Positions 23,546 through 44,440 of a stretch of DNA of 64,000 nucleotides are shown here, piece by piece. The stretch's first letter is position 1. Each line of letters begins with the position of its first letter. The stretch spans positions 7,598,946 to 7,662,945 of the forward strand of contig JASKMD010000029.1 in the NCBI GenBank assembly GCA_030144725.1, read 5' to 3'. Below the pieces are notes generated by a model. It made no database searches, was not told the origin of the DNA, and worked only from the letters and a program-made list of their open reading frames with translations. The DNA comes from Haematococcus lacustris. Lineage: Eukaryota > Chlorophyta > Chlorophyceae > Chlamydomonadales > Haematococcaceae. A program made the position numbers and the translations under genes.

Positions 23546-23658
23546 AAGTAGACCAACCGCCGTACTAACTGCCTGGTGCTCCCTGCTGCCAGTACAACGT
23601 CAAAAGACACAGACGGCACCACAGCGAGTGCGGCCCGGGTCTGGAACGCAGCTACGCC

Positions 23659-26668
<3,010 letters not shown>

Positions 26669-26964
26669 TGCAGGTGGCTCATTGGCACTGCTTTCTTACA
26701 GTAGACGGCACACCAGTGCATACCAGCTGGGGTGGTGCAAGACCATACGAAGGTGACCGGCATGTCGACCATGGTGTGTGTGCGTGAGTGAAAGTGGGCA
26801 TGCAGCCTTGTGTGCACCAGGGTTCGACAGTTGGTGATATCTGGTCTAAGGGCGCCCTTAACTGATGTCAGGGTAAACTACGGGGACCCTATACACTGTT
26901 CATACCCCCAGAAAATTTTGCCGGCCTGCGGCCGGCTTGGAAGAGGCATGTTAGCTTACAGCAG

Positions 26965-27953
26965 CTAACAAGGAGGCTTCAAAGGTGTCCTCTGGGACAC
27001 CACCTGCCTCCGTGCCAAACAAGGCCTCGTCCACTTCATCACTTGACTCATGCTCTCACTCATGCTCTTCTTGCGCGCTCTCTTCCCCCCATTGTGAGCC
27101 CCCATGACCCCATTGTGAGCCCCCATGAAGGTGCTGGCACCAACAGAGCAGAAAGCCACAAGCTTGCCAACATCTAGGCTGAGGGTGTCAATCACACGCA
27201 GTATGACAGCTGTCAGATGACCACCACTTTGACAGCGCATAAGAATGAGGTGTGGTAGATAAAGGACGATGGCTCCAGATAGCGCACGTAGAGGAGCAAA
27301 TGGACCTCAGTTCCCACGTCCGTGCTGCTGTCAGCTAACAAGCTGAATAGGGGCTGGCTCGTACAGCTGCTAGCTGTTGAGTGAGGAGGGTTTGGCTAAT
27401 AGAGTAAAGGGCGGCATTGAAGTAACGGGTGGCACTGAAGTCATGCGGCATACCTGGTGCCCCACTGTGAGTGGCAAACTGGAGGTGGGCTGCAAAGGAC
27501 ATGGCTGAGTGGCCCCACAACACCATGCGCTGCCAAGAGGGCTGCCAACACCATGCGGCGGTAGGTGCCTTGGACCACTGTTGTTGTTGCAGCCTTCACA
27601 GCTGCTTTGATGGAGCCGGCACCCCCCCCAGCACGCTGTGTCATGCCGATGGCTTCTGAATGGGCCTTGCTCATGGCGCGTTGGGACAGCTCCGCCTCAC
27701 ACGTCACAGCCCCACCACCACCACTCGCCTTTGCGAATAGAGATGAGTTGGGCTTGTGCTCCAAGCAAGTGGAGCAGTGGGCTTGGGGGGTGCCTCTCTC
27801 GTTGCATCCGCCACTGAACCTGCACCATGGGTACTTTGCTTGCAACTCCTTGTGCTTAGCCTCAGTCATTGCAGTCTTGTGGCCTCTGCGAATGCTGGAA
27901 GGTGCTGGCTCTTGGTCAATGAGAATAGGATCGTCTGGGCTAAGGCTGGCCAC
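26965..27953 (-). pseudogene. hAT-like (ZNF862/DUF4371-type) transposase pieces
   Basis: The minus-strand frame from 27953 reads AKYPWCRFSGGCNERGTPQA, HCSTCLEHKPNSSLFAK, then MSKAHSEAIGMTQRAGG. This has the layout of the N-terminal zinc-finger and S-x-AH segment of ZNF862-like hAT proteins. Further downstream, 27240-26965 reads VIDTLSLDVGKLVAFCS then VGASTFMGAHNGV, equivalent to the family's GFGSDGAS-x-M-x-G-x-x-NGV block. The two pieces are separated by about 200 bp with no open frame, and the C-terminal hAT dimerisation domain is not visible. In the SDGAS-like motif Asp is replaced (SVGAS). Judged inactive. Subfamily assignment is from memory of motif order only. Confidence 0.6.
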
Positions 27954-27999
27954 TGGCTGCGGGGTGGACGGAGCCGAAGAGGTTGGGCTGGAAGGGGAG

Positions 28000-28700
28000 G
28001 GGGCTGGGCTCCTGCCCTGCTGCTGCTACCGTGATGCTGCCCTGCTGCTGATGACGTTGCTGCCCTGCTGTAGCTGCACTGCTGCTGCTGCGCTGCTGAT
28101 GCTGCCGCTGCTGCCGCTGCTGCATTGCTGTAGCTGCCCTGCCGCTGCTGCTGCTGCTGCTGCCCTGCCGCTTCTACCCTGCTGCTGCTGCTGCTGCTGC
28201 TGCTGCCGCTGCCCCTGATACCGCTGCCCTGCTGCTGCTGCCCTGCCGCTGCAGCTGCTGCCCTGCTGCTGCTCTCCTGATGCTGTGATGCCCTACTGCT
28301 GTTGTTGCCATGCTGCTGCTGCCATGCTGTAGCTGCCCTGCTGCTGCAGCTGCTGCTGCAGCTGCTGCCCTGCTGTAGCTTCACTGCCGCTGCTGCTGCC
28401 GATGGTGCAGCACTTTAGCAGCAGCATGGCAGCATTTTAGCCCTGATGCTGCCCTGCTGCTGCTGCCGCTGCCCTGCTGCTGCTCTGCTGCTGCTGCTGC
28501 GCAGCCCTGCTGATGCTGCTACTGCCCTGCTCCTGCTGCTGCTGCCCTGCTGCTGTTGCCCTGCTGATGCAGCTGATGCCCTGCTGCTGCTACCCTCCTG
28601 CTGCTGCAGCCATGCTGCTGCAGCTGCTGCCCTGCTGCTGCTCCACTGCCATTATGCTGCTGCCCTGCTGCTGCTGACGTGCAGGACCTGCTGCGGCACT
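28000..28700. repeat. Imperfect (CTG)n tract inside the hAT element
   Basis: CTGCTGCTGC and GCCCTGCTGC-type units dominate about 700 bp. Long poly-Gln, poly-Ala/Leu and poly-Ser ORFs across it are artefacts of trinucleotide periodicity. Confidence 0.9.
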
Positions 28701-29201
28701 TATTAAGAATGCTAAATGATAATTATCAGACATATTATACCCCAAACCAGTTTAATCCTCCCCGCATTGGGCGCATTGGGCTGACAAGGCCACTTTCATC
28801 GGGAAAGGCGGGATTGCGGGCTGCGTGGTCTGCGCGGTTCAAGAAGTTAACATGAGTTAACATGTGAACGCGGAGATGTCAACGTCGAAGATGTCAACGA
28901 TGCGATGGTACCCACCAAGCGCCATCTGAATTGTCATCTGTCGCTGGTCCGACGGAGTCTGCCTTACTTTCTTGCCTGGCTTTCCCATATCTGATAACGC
29001 AGCCGTGAGTTAGGTTTGAGATATGTACGGGCGCAACTAAGAATAACCGGCGCCCGTAGATAGCCCGTGAACTCCCCCCCGTAACCCAAATTTTGAAAAC
29101 CACGGGCCCCCGTACTGGGCCTTCGGCCCAGTTACGGGGGCCCTCGCCAAAATGGGTCAAAAGTACGGGCCCCGTACGGGGGGTCGAACCCTGGTGTGCA
29201 C

Positions 29202-30044
29202 ACAACGTTGTGCAAGTAACCCTGCAACATACACGCCTGTAGTGTTATGGCATGTCCAATGTGGATTGTTAGCTTCAACTAGTACACACCTGGCTTTGTC
29301 CATGCTCCTCCCTGTTCCCCAGCACACACCCTGTGGCAGCCACCTGGTTGGCTGGCCATCTGTGCATCTCGGGCCTACTTTGAGGGGGGGAGGCTGACTC
29401 TTTTGCACATGTACGCTATGTTCCATTACATATGCTTGGCTGGCTATATACATGGGTGTTAACACATCAATATCGTCAGTTTGGTATGGATGCTTTGCGT
29501 TGGCCACCAGCAAGCTGGGGGGTAAATCAAACGACCTGCGCCATGGCAGCAGACAACTGAGATGCGCACAAAGCAAATAGGGATCGCCCCAGCTACGTAG
29601 ACATTTATCATTTGCCCCTCGACCATTATGCTTTGCCGCTCGACCATCATGCTTTGCCGGACGACACGTATCGACGTATTGACTGCCTCAAATGGCCTGG
29701 CACTTATAACTAGATTGCCAGCATGGCAATATGTTCGCTAAGCTATCGCGTAGCGTCGCATTGGCTACGTTGAGGTTGAGGTTCAGATTCAGTCAAACGT
29801 TGCGGTTCAACACCTAACAACACTGCGGTTCAACAGACATCCCCTGGCACCTACCTGATCCACAAGGATTGCTCAAGGGCACGAAGAGGCGGCCCACCGG
29901 GTAGTGATGGGCAAACTAGGAGCCCACCTAGGGTGGGTAAAGCAGGTAAGCGTGCCCATGCTTTGCTGTACGTCTGGTTGCGACACATCATGCGCCACTT
30001 CACTTAAGCTTCAATTAAGCTCCTCACAGCTCCACTTCAGCCCT
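29202..30044. other. Intergenic, no gene seen
   Basis: No exon or family match. At about 29630-29665 a GACCATNATGCTTTGCCG motif is repeated twice. A TAGTGATGGGCAAAC motif at 29912 resembles a hAT-type end, but no partner was found. Confidence 0.4.
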
Positions 30045-30695
30045 CTTGTCCCTCACTAGGGCCTCCACTTGAGCCGGATCAGAAGTACCCACTAGCAGCC
30101 ACTAACTAGACCCGACTCAAACAGTGTTATTGGGCTGTGTGGAGTAAACCCAGTGCACATGGCACATGAGCCGCCTACCACCTACACTACTGCCTGACCC
30201 GAGGGCTATGATGTAGAGTTGGCATGACAAAACATGCACTAATTGTAAGCTGATGACAGCTCAACAAAGGGGGCACACACTACTGTGCCTCAGCAGGCTG
30301 CTGCTGCTGCTCCTGGGCCTTGGGGGGCTTGTCTCGCAGCCGCTTGTAGCCCAGGCCAGGGTATTCCTTGCCCTTGGCTGGCAGAGCTCCCTGGTCTGGC
30401 CAGTAGCACAGCTCCAGCGGCCGCCACCTGCTCTCCCCAATGCGCTGTATGTTCAATGCTGCATTGCAGTCCCTGTCCAGCCACCTGCCTGGCTGTGGTG
30501 CTGGCTTGGCTTTGGCAGCCTTGCCCTTGCCCTTGCCCTTGGTGGGCTCAGCTGCCGGCTTGCTGCGCTTGGCTGGAGGGGGAGTGCTGGGCCCTGGCTC
30601 TGAGGCTGCTTGCTGTTCTGCTGCCTGGCTGCTACGTGGGGCCTGTGGGGGCTTGCGGGGGGCCACTACAGGGCACCACATCAGGCCCAGCTCCA
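30045..30695 (-). pseudogene. Fanzor/TnpB-like fragment, family A, 5'-truncated
   Basis: The minus-strand frame is intact from GLMWCPVVAPRKPPQAP through a Ser/Pro/Lys-Gly linker to GRWLDRDCNAALNIQRIGES (RuvC III, with D-x-D-x-NAA intact), then RPLELCYWPDQGALPAKGK and a Gln-rich end, followed by the family 3' tail ending GAGGGACAAGAGGGCTG. The similarity begins abruptly at GGGCCTGATG (about 30690). AGTGGAGCTG occurs at the truncation point and again immediately after the 3' terminus, consistent with a 9-10 bp target duplication. The VDE block is missing, so it cannot be a nuclease. Confidence 0.72.
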
Positions 30696-30704
30696 CTGGG
30701 ACAA

Positions 30705-30890
30705 GGCTTCAGGTCAAAACGCGAGTTTTAACGCGCGTGACTTACCGCGATAGCCTCAGCTACCCTTCACTGGCGCGTGGTGTGAGCGGCAGGCCTGTCA
30801 CGGATTGGCATGGCCAATGGCCGGGGTGGCCATTTTGAGTCAAACAAAACTCATTAAACATGGAACAACATGTTCGACTGAGTGTCACTG
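30705..30890. repeat. R3 repeat plus a family C end
   Basis: 30709-30835 is the reverse complement of about 40160-40285: GCGATAGCCTCAGCTACCC, CACGGATTGGCATGGCCAAT, GGCCGGGGTGGCC. A family C terminus follows immediately (CATGGAACAACATGTTCGAC, about 30858-30880). The R3 core contains near-palindromic GTTTTAACGCGCG sequence. Confidence 0.6.
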
Positions 30891-32314
30891 TGTCAGGCGG
30901 CCCCAACATGGGGGTGGTAATATTCATGCAAATACTCTCTCAAATACTCTTCTGCACTCAATACTCTTCTGCACCGTTTTCGATACCGTTTATCACATTG
31001 GTATCTGCAAAGCAATGCGCGTCATTTGACCATCAGCGCAAGCCATTGGAGTCTTTGCTCGCGTACTGCCACATGTGCCCGCGAACATATAACAGCGGCG
31101 AGACGGGTATCCTTGGGACGGTGAGACACATCCCTGTGGCGCCATCTATCTGGCGCAGTGAGCGGGTTGTGCACACATGGAATGTCCGGGAAACACCCAA
31201 CGCGATGCCTGCTGGGCGTGCAGGGCGCCTAGACGGGGCAACTGAAACATCTGGTTGTATTCGCTTCCGCCAGATACATCATTTCGGTCGGCGCACACTA
31301 AGGTATCACCGGGTTACACCCCCCCTCCTCTACTGTGTCATCCACTGTATTGCACCCGCTGCACTCACAAAAAAACGGCTATGAAATGTTTGTTCTTGAC
31401 CCTTTGGCGCTTTTGTTAAAACAAACTGCACGTTAAACAGCCCAGGCCTCTATCAGTTTGACATCTTCAAAGTGACATCATGTTCTCCAAGCAGAATCAG
31501 GGCCACGGGGCTGTGGGGTGGCAGTTGAGCTATGAAACTTTGCACGCAGGTGGATGACATGTAGGGGAGTGTAACTTTCAGAGAAGCCGAGTCCAAACTC
31601 GGTCATGGTGTGGAGTTGTGCGACTGACTGCATGGCCCTGGTCCTGAGATCGGCTAAGGGAGTTGGGGGTCACAGGCCAAAGTGAGCTTTTGCCTTATCT
31701 GAGTATGAGCGTGTGTAACAATGTCTAAAAGGAGCTTAACCTAGTAAGTAGCACGTTGTAGGTCCAAATGGTCGAGCTGTGGCATTGCCCTCAAGGTATG
31801 GGGAGGAGGTAGGCTCAGTGCCACATTCCCGCAACCGCTCTTCGATCCGACTGCTGCTGTCGACGCGCATGCTCGTGTAGAGCAGCCTAAGCGACGCGGG
31901 TGGTCGTAGTGATGACAGCATGCTCCGCAACGGCTCAAATTTGAATCGCCAACTTTGATGCCTTGCTGTGCACGGCCCACTGACTGCATGATTGTTCTGG
32001 ATGGGTGAAAGGTAGCTGGCTGTGTTGGCTACATTTTGAACCATCTAGCATAACATTTGGCGCAGTGAGTGCAGAGTTACAGCCGTCCTACTACCAGGGG
32101 TCAGTTTCCTGTCATTTCTTGTTAGTTGGGGTCGCCCGACTGAGTGTAATCTCACTCAGCTACTCCAATTAAGTTGGCAGCCTACCCGCAGGACACTGCT
32201 GCTCAGGTGGCGCGAGCCCACAGCTTCATGCAGCAATCCTTGATGCCGACACTTACACAGGCCCTATTTGTGGCACTTACACAAGTGGCACTTACGCAGC
32301 TCCCTCGACTATCC
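30891..32314. other. Repeat-rich intergenic region
   Basis: A 174-codon open frame starting at 30860 and running through the first part has no protein-like features. 31640-31760 is a diverged inverted R2 copy (see 2010-2395). 31905-32135 is the second R1 copy. 32140-32175 is a short inverted family C end (TCACTCAGCTACTCCAATTA). TTACACAGGCC motifs follow just downstream of the MYND gene stop. Confidence 0.5.
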
Positions 32315-32319
32315 TTACA
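32315..32319 (-). terminator. TGTAA poly(A) signal of the MYND-TPR-RING gene
   Basis: Minus-strand TGTAA, 40 nt after the stop codon. Two more candidates lie about 35-70 nt further on. This is the consensus chlorophyte signal at a normal distance. Confidence 0.6.
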
Positions 32320-32358
32320 CAGGCCTCCAGCCCTTTTGCAGCCGTCAGCTGTCAGCCG

Positions 32359-39162
<6,804 letters not shown>

Positions 39163-39454
39163 AGCGCCCGCTGTCGGCCTTGGGTTCCCGTGTCGTCCTT
39201 GGGTTGCATGCATTGTTGGACACATGGATCAAAACCCTCTACTCAAAGATGTATGCTGGATGGGTGCTGGATGGGTTCCCGCCATGTTCTACCAAGCCCA
39301 GCCACTGTGGCAGCCCTTGCAATACCTCCAGCCGCCACCACCACCCTCCTTCCCCTGGTGTCAGGTGAGGAGGCTGAGTAGGAAGCAGCATTACCCAGTG
39401 TAGGCAAGGTATTAATATGCATGATATATAACTTTCCCTTACCGTTGTTGTCTT

Positions 39455-39690
39455 AGCCGGTCAAACATAACTAATTCAACATGGAACAACATGTTCGACT
39501 GTGGGTAATCTCACTCTATTCCAATCAAGTTGAAGCATCCTCGTTCGCACCCTTGATGACTGCCAACCCCACTCCGGTGCCACTTTTGCCCCCTAGACCA
39601 CTGGGCACCTTATCAAACTAACAGCTTCATGCTTAGTAGGCTAACAACCTGTGTAAACATGCTAGGCCTATGGGTTGTTGCGGGCCCGGC
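39455..39690 (-). repeat. Family C element 3' end
   Basis: Inverted match to 8723-8940: CAACATGGAACAACATGTTCG hairpin region, AATCAAGTTGAAGCATCC, CCCTTGATGACTGCCAACCC, ACCACTGGGC. It continues directly into the family C coding remnant at 39690-40190. Confidence 0.65.
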
Positions 39691-40190
39691 CATTAACGCC
39701 CCGCCGGTACTCTACAGCCCGGTGCAGCCGCTGCCTGACCTTGGGCAGCCGATCATTGACCCGCTTGTAGCCCTGCTGGTACTCCGTGCCAACGGTGGGC
39801 AGAGCCTCCAAGCCCTCATAGCTGCACAGCTCTATAGCCTATAATAGGGCGCTGCATGCTCTCCCCTGTGCGCTGCAAGTTCAGGCAGCTGTTGATGTCC
39901 CGGTCCAGCCACCTGCCCCATGGGGAAGCCTGGGGTTGTGGGACTGGGCCAGGTGGGGTTTGGGCAGGGTTGTGACTTTGCGTTCTTTCACTTTGCATTC
40001 TTTCATTCTTGCATGCAATGGATGGCATATCAATGCAAGAACGAAAGACTTGAAACGGGATGAAAATGCGTGGTTGCCATGGGAGTTCTGCCCTGAGACT
40101 TTGCACACAACCCTCTTGGATATCTGCCAACCCAATGCAACACATCCACCAAATCCAAAGGGTCACCCCGGCCATTGGCCATGCCAATCC
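39690..40190 (-). pseudogene. Fanzor/TnpB-like fragment, family C
   Basis: Minus strand: a Pro/Gln linker (PPGPVPQPQASPWG), GRWLDRDINSCLNLQRTGES (RuvC III, with NAA altered to NSC), and past a frame break ALPTVGTEYQQGYKRVNDRL. The VDE block is not present; upstream sequence (40000-40150) is unrelated and ends in the R3 repeat. It is a 3' piece of the element seen at 7937-8940. Confidence 0.65.
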
Positions 40191-40290
40191 GTGACGGGCG
40201 CGACGCTCACACCACGCGCTAGTGAAGGGTAGCTGAGGCTATCGCGGTAAGTCACGCGCGCTAAAACTCCCGTTTTCCACTGAAGCCTCC
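40160..40290. repeat. R3 repeat, inverted copy
   Basis: Reverse complement of 30709-30835 (CCATTGGCCATGCCAATCCG, GGGTAGCTGAGGCTATCGCG, TAAGTCACGCGCG). Both copies sit at the 5' side of a Fanzor-like fragment. Confidence 0.65.
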
Positions 40291-41209
40291 CAGATCACTC
40301 CGCCCGCCATTCCCGCGGACTGTGGTCAGGGGTCTAGGCTACACTCCGGTGGCATCCTTTCCCACGTATCTGTGGTCAGGGGTGTAGGCTAGGTCGCGGG
40401 CTTAGACCGACCAACCACAAAACTTTGTCCTAGCTTGGCAACCTTCAATATGGTTCTGCTCCATTGCCTTCCAGAAGTCATCTTACACATTCTTTGCTAT
40501 TCATTCGAGCCACCTGTGCGCGTACAACATTACTGATGACGAAGCCTAAAACGTTTGTCATTGCAAAAGACGCCAAACTCCAAGATCATGAACGATATAC
40601 ACGACAGCAACCCGTACACCACCAACATGCAATGCTTGCGTGCAGTTCTCCATGCAAATCTACGACCCCACAGCTACCTGATGCCAGCGGCGCTAGCAGC
40701 TTGTATCATGGCCGCAAACCACCTCCACCCCATTTGGGGGTCTGAGCCGCATTCAACATATATGCCGACATCAGTCAACCACATGTACACCACCTGCCCT
40801 GCGCTTGCAACCCAAGACCCAAGAGAGAGGTGAAGCAAACTCCTCCCAGCTAGAGTGATGGCCCAGACACTAGAAGAGCGCCAGTCAGGGTGCAGCTCAA
40901 CCCACGGGAGGACATCCTCACTTGCAACACTGCCAACGCCTAGAGCAACAGCCCTCACCTGACCCCTGCCACAGTGCACAGTGCTGCATCACAGCAACAC
41001 ACAAGGCTATAAAGCCTGGCGACAACAGCAGCACCAGGGACAGCCCAGTGAGAAACGAGAGCAGAAGCCAGCAGAGCTAGGTGGTGCCAAGATGCATCTA
41101 AGCAATGTCTATTCGACCAGCTCCCAGCGTCGCTATAATGTGCCAGCAGACATCCTAGGCGCTTCAGACACAAGCTTTGGTACTCTACACAGCTGTCAGT
41201 GGGGTGTGC
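40291..41209. other. Intergenic, no gene seen
   Basis: GTGGTCAGGGGT(C/G)TAGGCTA occurs twice around 40322 and 40372. No exons recognised on either strand. Confidence 0.4.
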
Positions 41210-42506
41210 TCAAGGAATCCACTCATCCTGACGCCAGGAGGCAGTGCGCAGGGGAGGAGCCAGGTGCTCAGCATCCATGGACCTGCAAGACAAGCAGCGA
41301 CATCAGAAGGGACTGATCAACATGCTGCATGAGGATGGGTACTGAAGAGTGGTAAGAGCAGCTACTATTGGCAGAACAGGAGGAGGGTTACACAGTCATG
41401 TGGCCTTGAAGGCCTCACAATGTCTGGGTTGATGTGTGCTACGATGCATAGAAATGACCACTGACCTGCGGAACGACTTGCGCAGCAGGGCGTCCTGGCT
41501 GACCAACTGCTGCTGCTGCAGGCTCAGTAGGCCCTTGGGGGTCAGCCGCCGCTCCGTAAGCAGGTCAGGCACCCCAGCCACCAGGCTGGCTGGGCTGGTG
41601 CCACGAGCAGGGCCCAGGTTCAGCGACGCATTGGAGCCCTGAGTCAAGATAGACATCGCCTGGGCAGTGGGGCCGCCAGATGCGTCCCCTGACTCGGTGC
41701 CAAACCCAATGATGGCAGTGCTCGAGGCGCGGGGCGAAGTGGAGCAGCGGTTCAGCAGAGGTGCACTGGCAAAAGAGGTGTTGGCCTGGGACGCGCGAAA
41801 CTCAGGTGGAACGCTGGACTCGAAGATGGAGGGGGTGTTGCTGTAGTGGCCATTGGCGCTGTGGCCGAATAGACGGGCAGTTGGGGAAGGGATGGGGATG
41901 GCGCGAGGCGCTGGCATGGACATGGGCAGGGTGGTTGATGAACCCAGTGGTATGTTCATGGAGCGGCGTCGCTGAGTACCATCCTCACTGGATGTGTGCT
42001 CCTACGCAGAAAGTACAGGTAGAGCATTCTGCTAGAGATGCCTTGTGACACTGTCATGCACCAGCATGCTGGACAGCAAGATATGGGACAGAGTGTACGA
42101 GCATTGGGGCGATAACCCTGTCGGGAAACAGGCTCACCATAGACTCATATGATGGGCGATGGTAGTCACCAGCGGAGGACATGCTGCTCGTACCAGGGAG
42201 CAGCCGTGGTGCTTGGAATGCCGTCTCATCCAGTGACCGGCGGCTCTGCAGGGTTGTCAGCCAATGGGATGGGCAGTTGACGGACATCGGTAGGGCACAT
42301 GGTGGACATGAGTCAGATCCAGTCTTGTGCCTAGTCAGCGAGCTACAAAGGCAGTGAATGCTGCCGCGCTGCAGCTATGCGATCCGCCGAGGCCAATGTC
42401 ATCGATCAAGGGAAAGAACCCTGACGGACAACTGTCGCGTATGGCCTACCTCGACATCCGCCCGCTCGCCCAGGTGAATGCACAGGAGTTCCATAGACTG
42501 TTCCAT
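41210..42506 (-). CDS. Unknown Ser/Pro-rich protein
   Basis: Four minus-strand exons, 42506-42450, 42245-42138, 42001-41466 and 41282-41210, close in frame to 257 residues with canonical splice sites. It begins MEQSMELLCIHLGERADVE, continues through Arg/Ser segments (SRRSLDETAF, GTQRRRSMNIPLG) and a long Ser/Thr/Pro/Ala-rich, probably disordered middle. A helical stretch follows (LTPKGLLSLQQQQLVSQDA, LLRKSFRRS), then the end ASWRQDEWIP. RRS-type sites are possible basophilic-kinase targets (inference). No family recognised. A first exon further upstream (to about 42760) is possible because the frame stays open before the chosen Met. Confidence 0.55.
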
Positions 42507-43040
42507 TTGTTGTGGCCGTCTTCGTAGATACGCAAGAGGGCTTCGACGAGTGAGCACCCAGGTATAGCAGGGGGCTACAAGAGCAGATCGGAAGGCCGGA
42601 GGAATGCGCGGCTGTTTCGTGCTGACGCGGCAGTAGAAAGGGGCACTGACAATCTGACAATGGAGGCACCAGGGGCGACGGCGTACACTAGTGAGATGCA
42701 GCCAAGTATGGATGCAATTGGTGGACCCAGATTTGCGCATTGCACATGTTTGCAAGTCACACACAGAGCGCTTTTGTCAGACTTGCTGCAAGCGATCAGG
42801 AAGCCTTCAAATGCATTGCAATATTCACTGCGTACAATGACTAGAGGCTGTCCATAAGGCTGTGCTGCGCAAAAGACAGATGCTGGTTCGCGTGCTCGTT
42901 GTGACGACCGCAGCCTCGCAGATGAGTGCCATAAAAGTAATGCATACTTCTGTGAGACTGGGCTGGGTTTGTGCGTCGGTACACACAACAGATGGGCGGA
43001 GCTGAAATGGGCATTGGCATTAACAAGTTTTAATCCCTTC
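42507..43040. other. Intergenic between unknown gene and family D copy
   Basis: No recognisable exon. A motif AGATGGGCGGAGCTGAAATG at about 42988 matches 18267. The family D terminus follows at about 43040. Confidence 0.4.
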
Positions 43041-44080
43041 AGCCCTCATGCAACACCAAAATAAAGCATGAGTTGTAATCAAACACAGGCTGCGAGATCG
43101 CTGTTGTAAAGGCTACTGACAGTGTGCCTAATGCCCACTTCAGCTCAGCCATTCTGGTGTGTGTGCCTCCAGGCTACTACTAGCAAGAGCTTTACCCTAC
43201 TCTATAGCTCTTATACACACACATCCCCTTTGTGAGGGGTTTGGTATCTTGTTTTCTTGGATTGTCTTGCAGTAGCTAGCTATTGCCGCCTCTTGCGCCG
43301 CCACTTACGCAACAGTGCCTTGTCACGCAAGTACACCCACTCCTGGCCTGGCTGGCCTGGCTTAGGCAAGGCTGGGCGGCCATCCCAATAGCACAGCTCA
43401 GTGGGACGTGGGCCTGGGCCGACTGCACAGCGGCGGATGTTTAGCGCGGCTGAGACGTCCCGGTCATAGAACCTGCACATGGATGTGGGAGATGCATGAA
43501 GTCAGGTCATGTGCTATGTCATGTGTCGCTTCATGTGGGATATGTTGCGGTCATGCACATGTGCAGTGCCAGGCCATTGCTTACCTGATGTTGTTGCTTG
43601 TTGAGCACATCAAGCCCCTAACTTGGGATCGCTTCGCCGAGGTGTACACTGGCCGCAGCCACCTGCATGGACACATGGGGCAATGCGCATTTGTAAGATC
43701 ACTCCTTACCTTCCCAATCTTGACCCTACCAAGCCACCTTGACTCCACCACCTCCCAGCACTACCCTGACCCTCCCCCACTGACCATCACCCACTGACCC
43801 TCTCACCTGAAGGACTCTGGTGGCTGCCCAGGGAGGGCCTCACTGGGGTTGCTGTAGGCTGAGCTGACCCGGCTTGTGCGGAACTCATCCACCATGAGCA
43901 CTCGCCCTGCTGGGAACTGCCTCAGCGCCTCCTTTAGCATCTGGCTGACCGGGATACCCCTGCAACCAATGCTGCCGCTGCCACTGAAGCCAGCAGCCCC
44001 ATAGGCTAGTGCCAGGACACGGTCCGGCCACCGCTGCTTGGCCTGCTTGTTGAGCTGCAGCCACACATGGCCGTGGACCA
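43041..44080 (-). pseudogene. Fanzor/TnpB-like gene, family D, spliced, 5'-incomplete
   Basis: The best-preserved copy. Minus-strand exons 44080-43807, 43662-43585 and 43472-43280 join in phase. Exon 1 reads DRVLALAYGAAGFSGSGS, IGCRGIPVSQMLKEALRQF and GRVLMVDEFRTSRVSSA. Exon 2 reads WLRPVYTSAKRSQVRGLMC. Exon 3 has FYDRDVSAALNIRRC (RuvC III) and ends in a basic KALLRKWRRKRR tail. In Fanzors the Glu in VDEFRTS lies where an alternative catalytic Glu has been described. The Cys pair normally following TSR is SSA here, so the zinc finger looks lost. The N-terminal part (REC/WED and RuvC I) is absent: a family A fragment abuts it at 44085. The 3' tail to 43041 ends ATGAGGGCTG, like family A's GAGGGCTG. 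Confidence 0.78.
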
Positions 44081-44084
44081 CTAC

Positions 44085-44440
44085 AAAACGGTGTTTTTGT
44101 TTGTGTGGAGTTCCCATGCACATGGCATGCACATGGCATACGCATGGCATACACAAGGGCATGGTCGCCTACCACCTACACTATTGCCTGACCCAGAGGG
44201 TTATGATGTACAGTTGGCATGACAAAGCTGATAACAGATCACAGGGGGGCACACACTACTGTGCCGCAGCGGGCTTCTGCTGCTGCTGCTGGGCCTTGGG
44301 TGGCTTGTCTCGCACCCGCTTGTACCCCAAGCCTGGGTACTCCTAGCCCTTTGCTGGCAGCTCCCCCTGCTCTGGTCACCAACACAGTTCCAGCGGGCGC
44401 CACCTGGCCTCCCCAATGCGCTGCATGTTTGATGCTGCAT
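44085..44440 (-). pseudogene. Fanzor-like family A 3' fragment
   Basis: Minus strand: NMQRIGEARWRPLELCW, a stop, LPAKG, a stop, YPGLGYKRVRDKPPKAQ, Gln/Ala-rich end, then the A-type tail CATGCCAACTGTACATCATA and ATAGTGTAGGTGGTAGGCG. The DRD of RuvC III is already lost at its 5' edge. It lies head to tail upstream of the family D exons. Confidence 0.6.

Larger units (their letters stand above)
26818..29193. mobile_element. hAT-family DNA transposon, 2.4 kb, degenerate
   Basis: Ends are CAGGGTTCGAC at 26818 and its inverted copy ending GGGTCGAACCCTG at 29193. An exact 8-bp target duplication, GTGTGCAC, flanks it at 26810-26817 and 29194-29201. CAGGGTTCGA-type ends with an 8-bp duplication define hAT elements. 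Inside, on the minus strand, are pieces of a hAT-like transposase (26965-27953). The 28000-28700 part is a long imperfect CTG/CAG tract. It inserted just downstream of the ArfGAP gene (stop at 26668). The target duplication is undamaged, so the insertion is relatively young, yet the transposase is broken; it was probably mobilised in trans. Confidence 0.88.

Noticed and set aside
27866..28706. Poly-Gln/Ser/Leu ORFs on both strands
   Set aside because: CTG trinucleotide tract within the hAT element.
29912..29927. TAGTGATGGGCAAAC as a further hAT element end
   Set aside because: No inverted partner or 8-bp duplication found nearby; too short to support alone.
30860..31384. 174-codon plus-strand ORF
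   Set aside because: It starts in a family C element end; no codon bias, domain or splice support.
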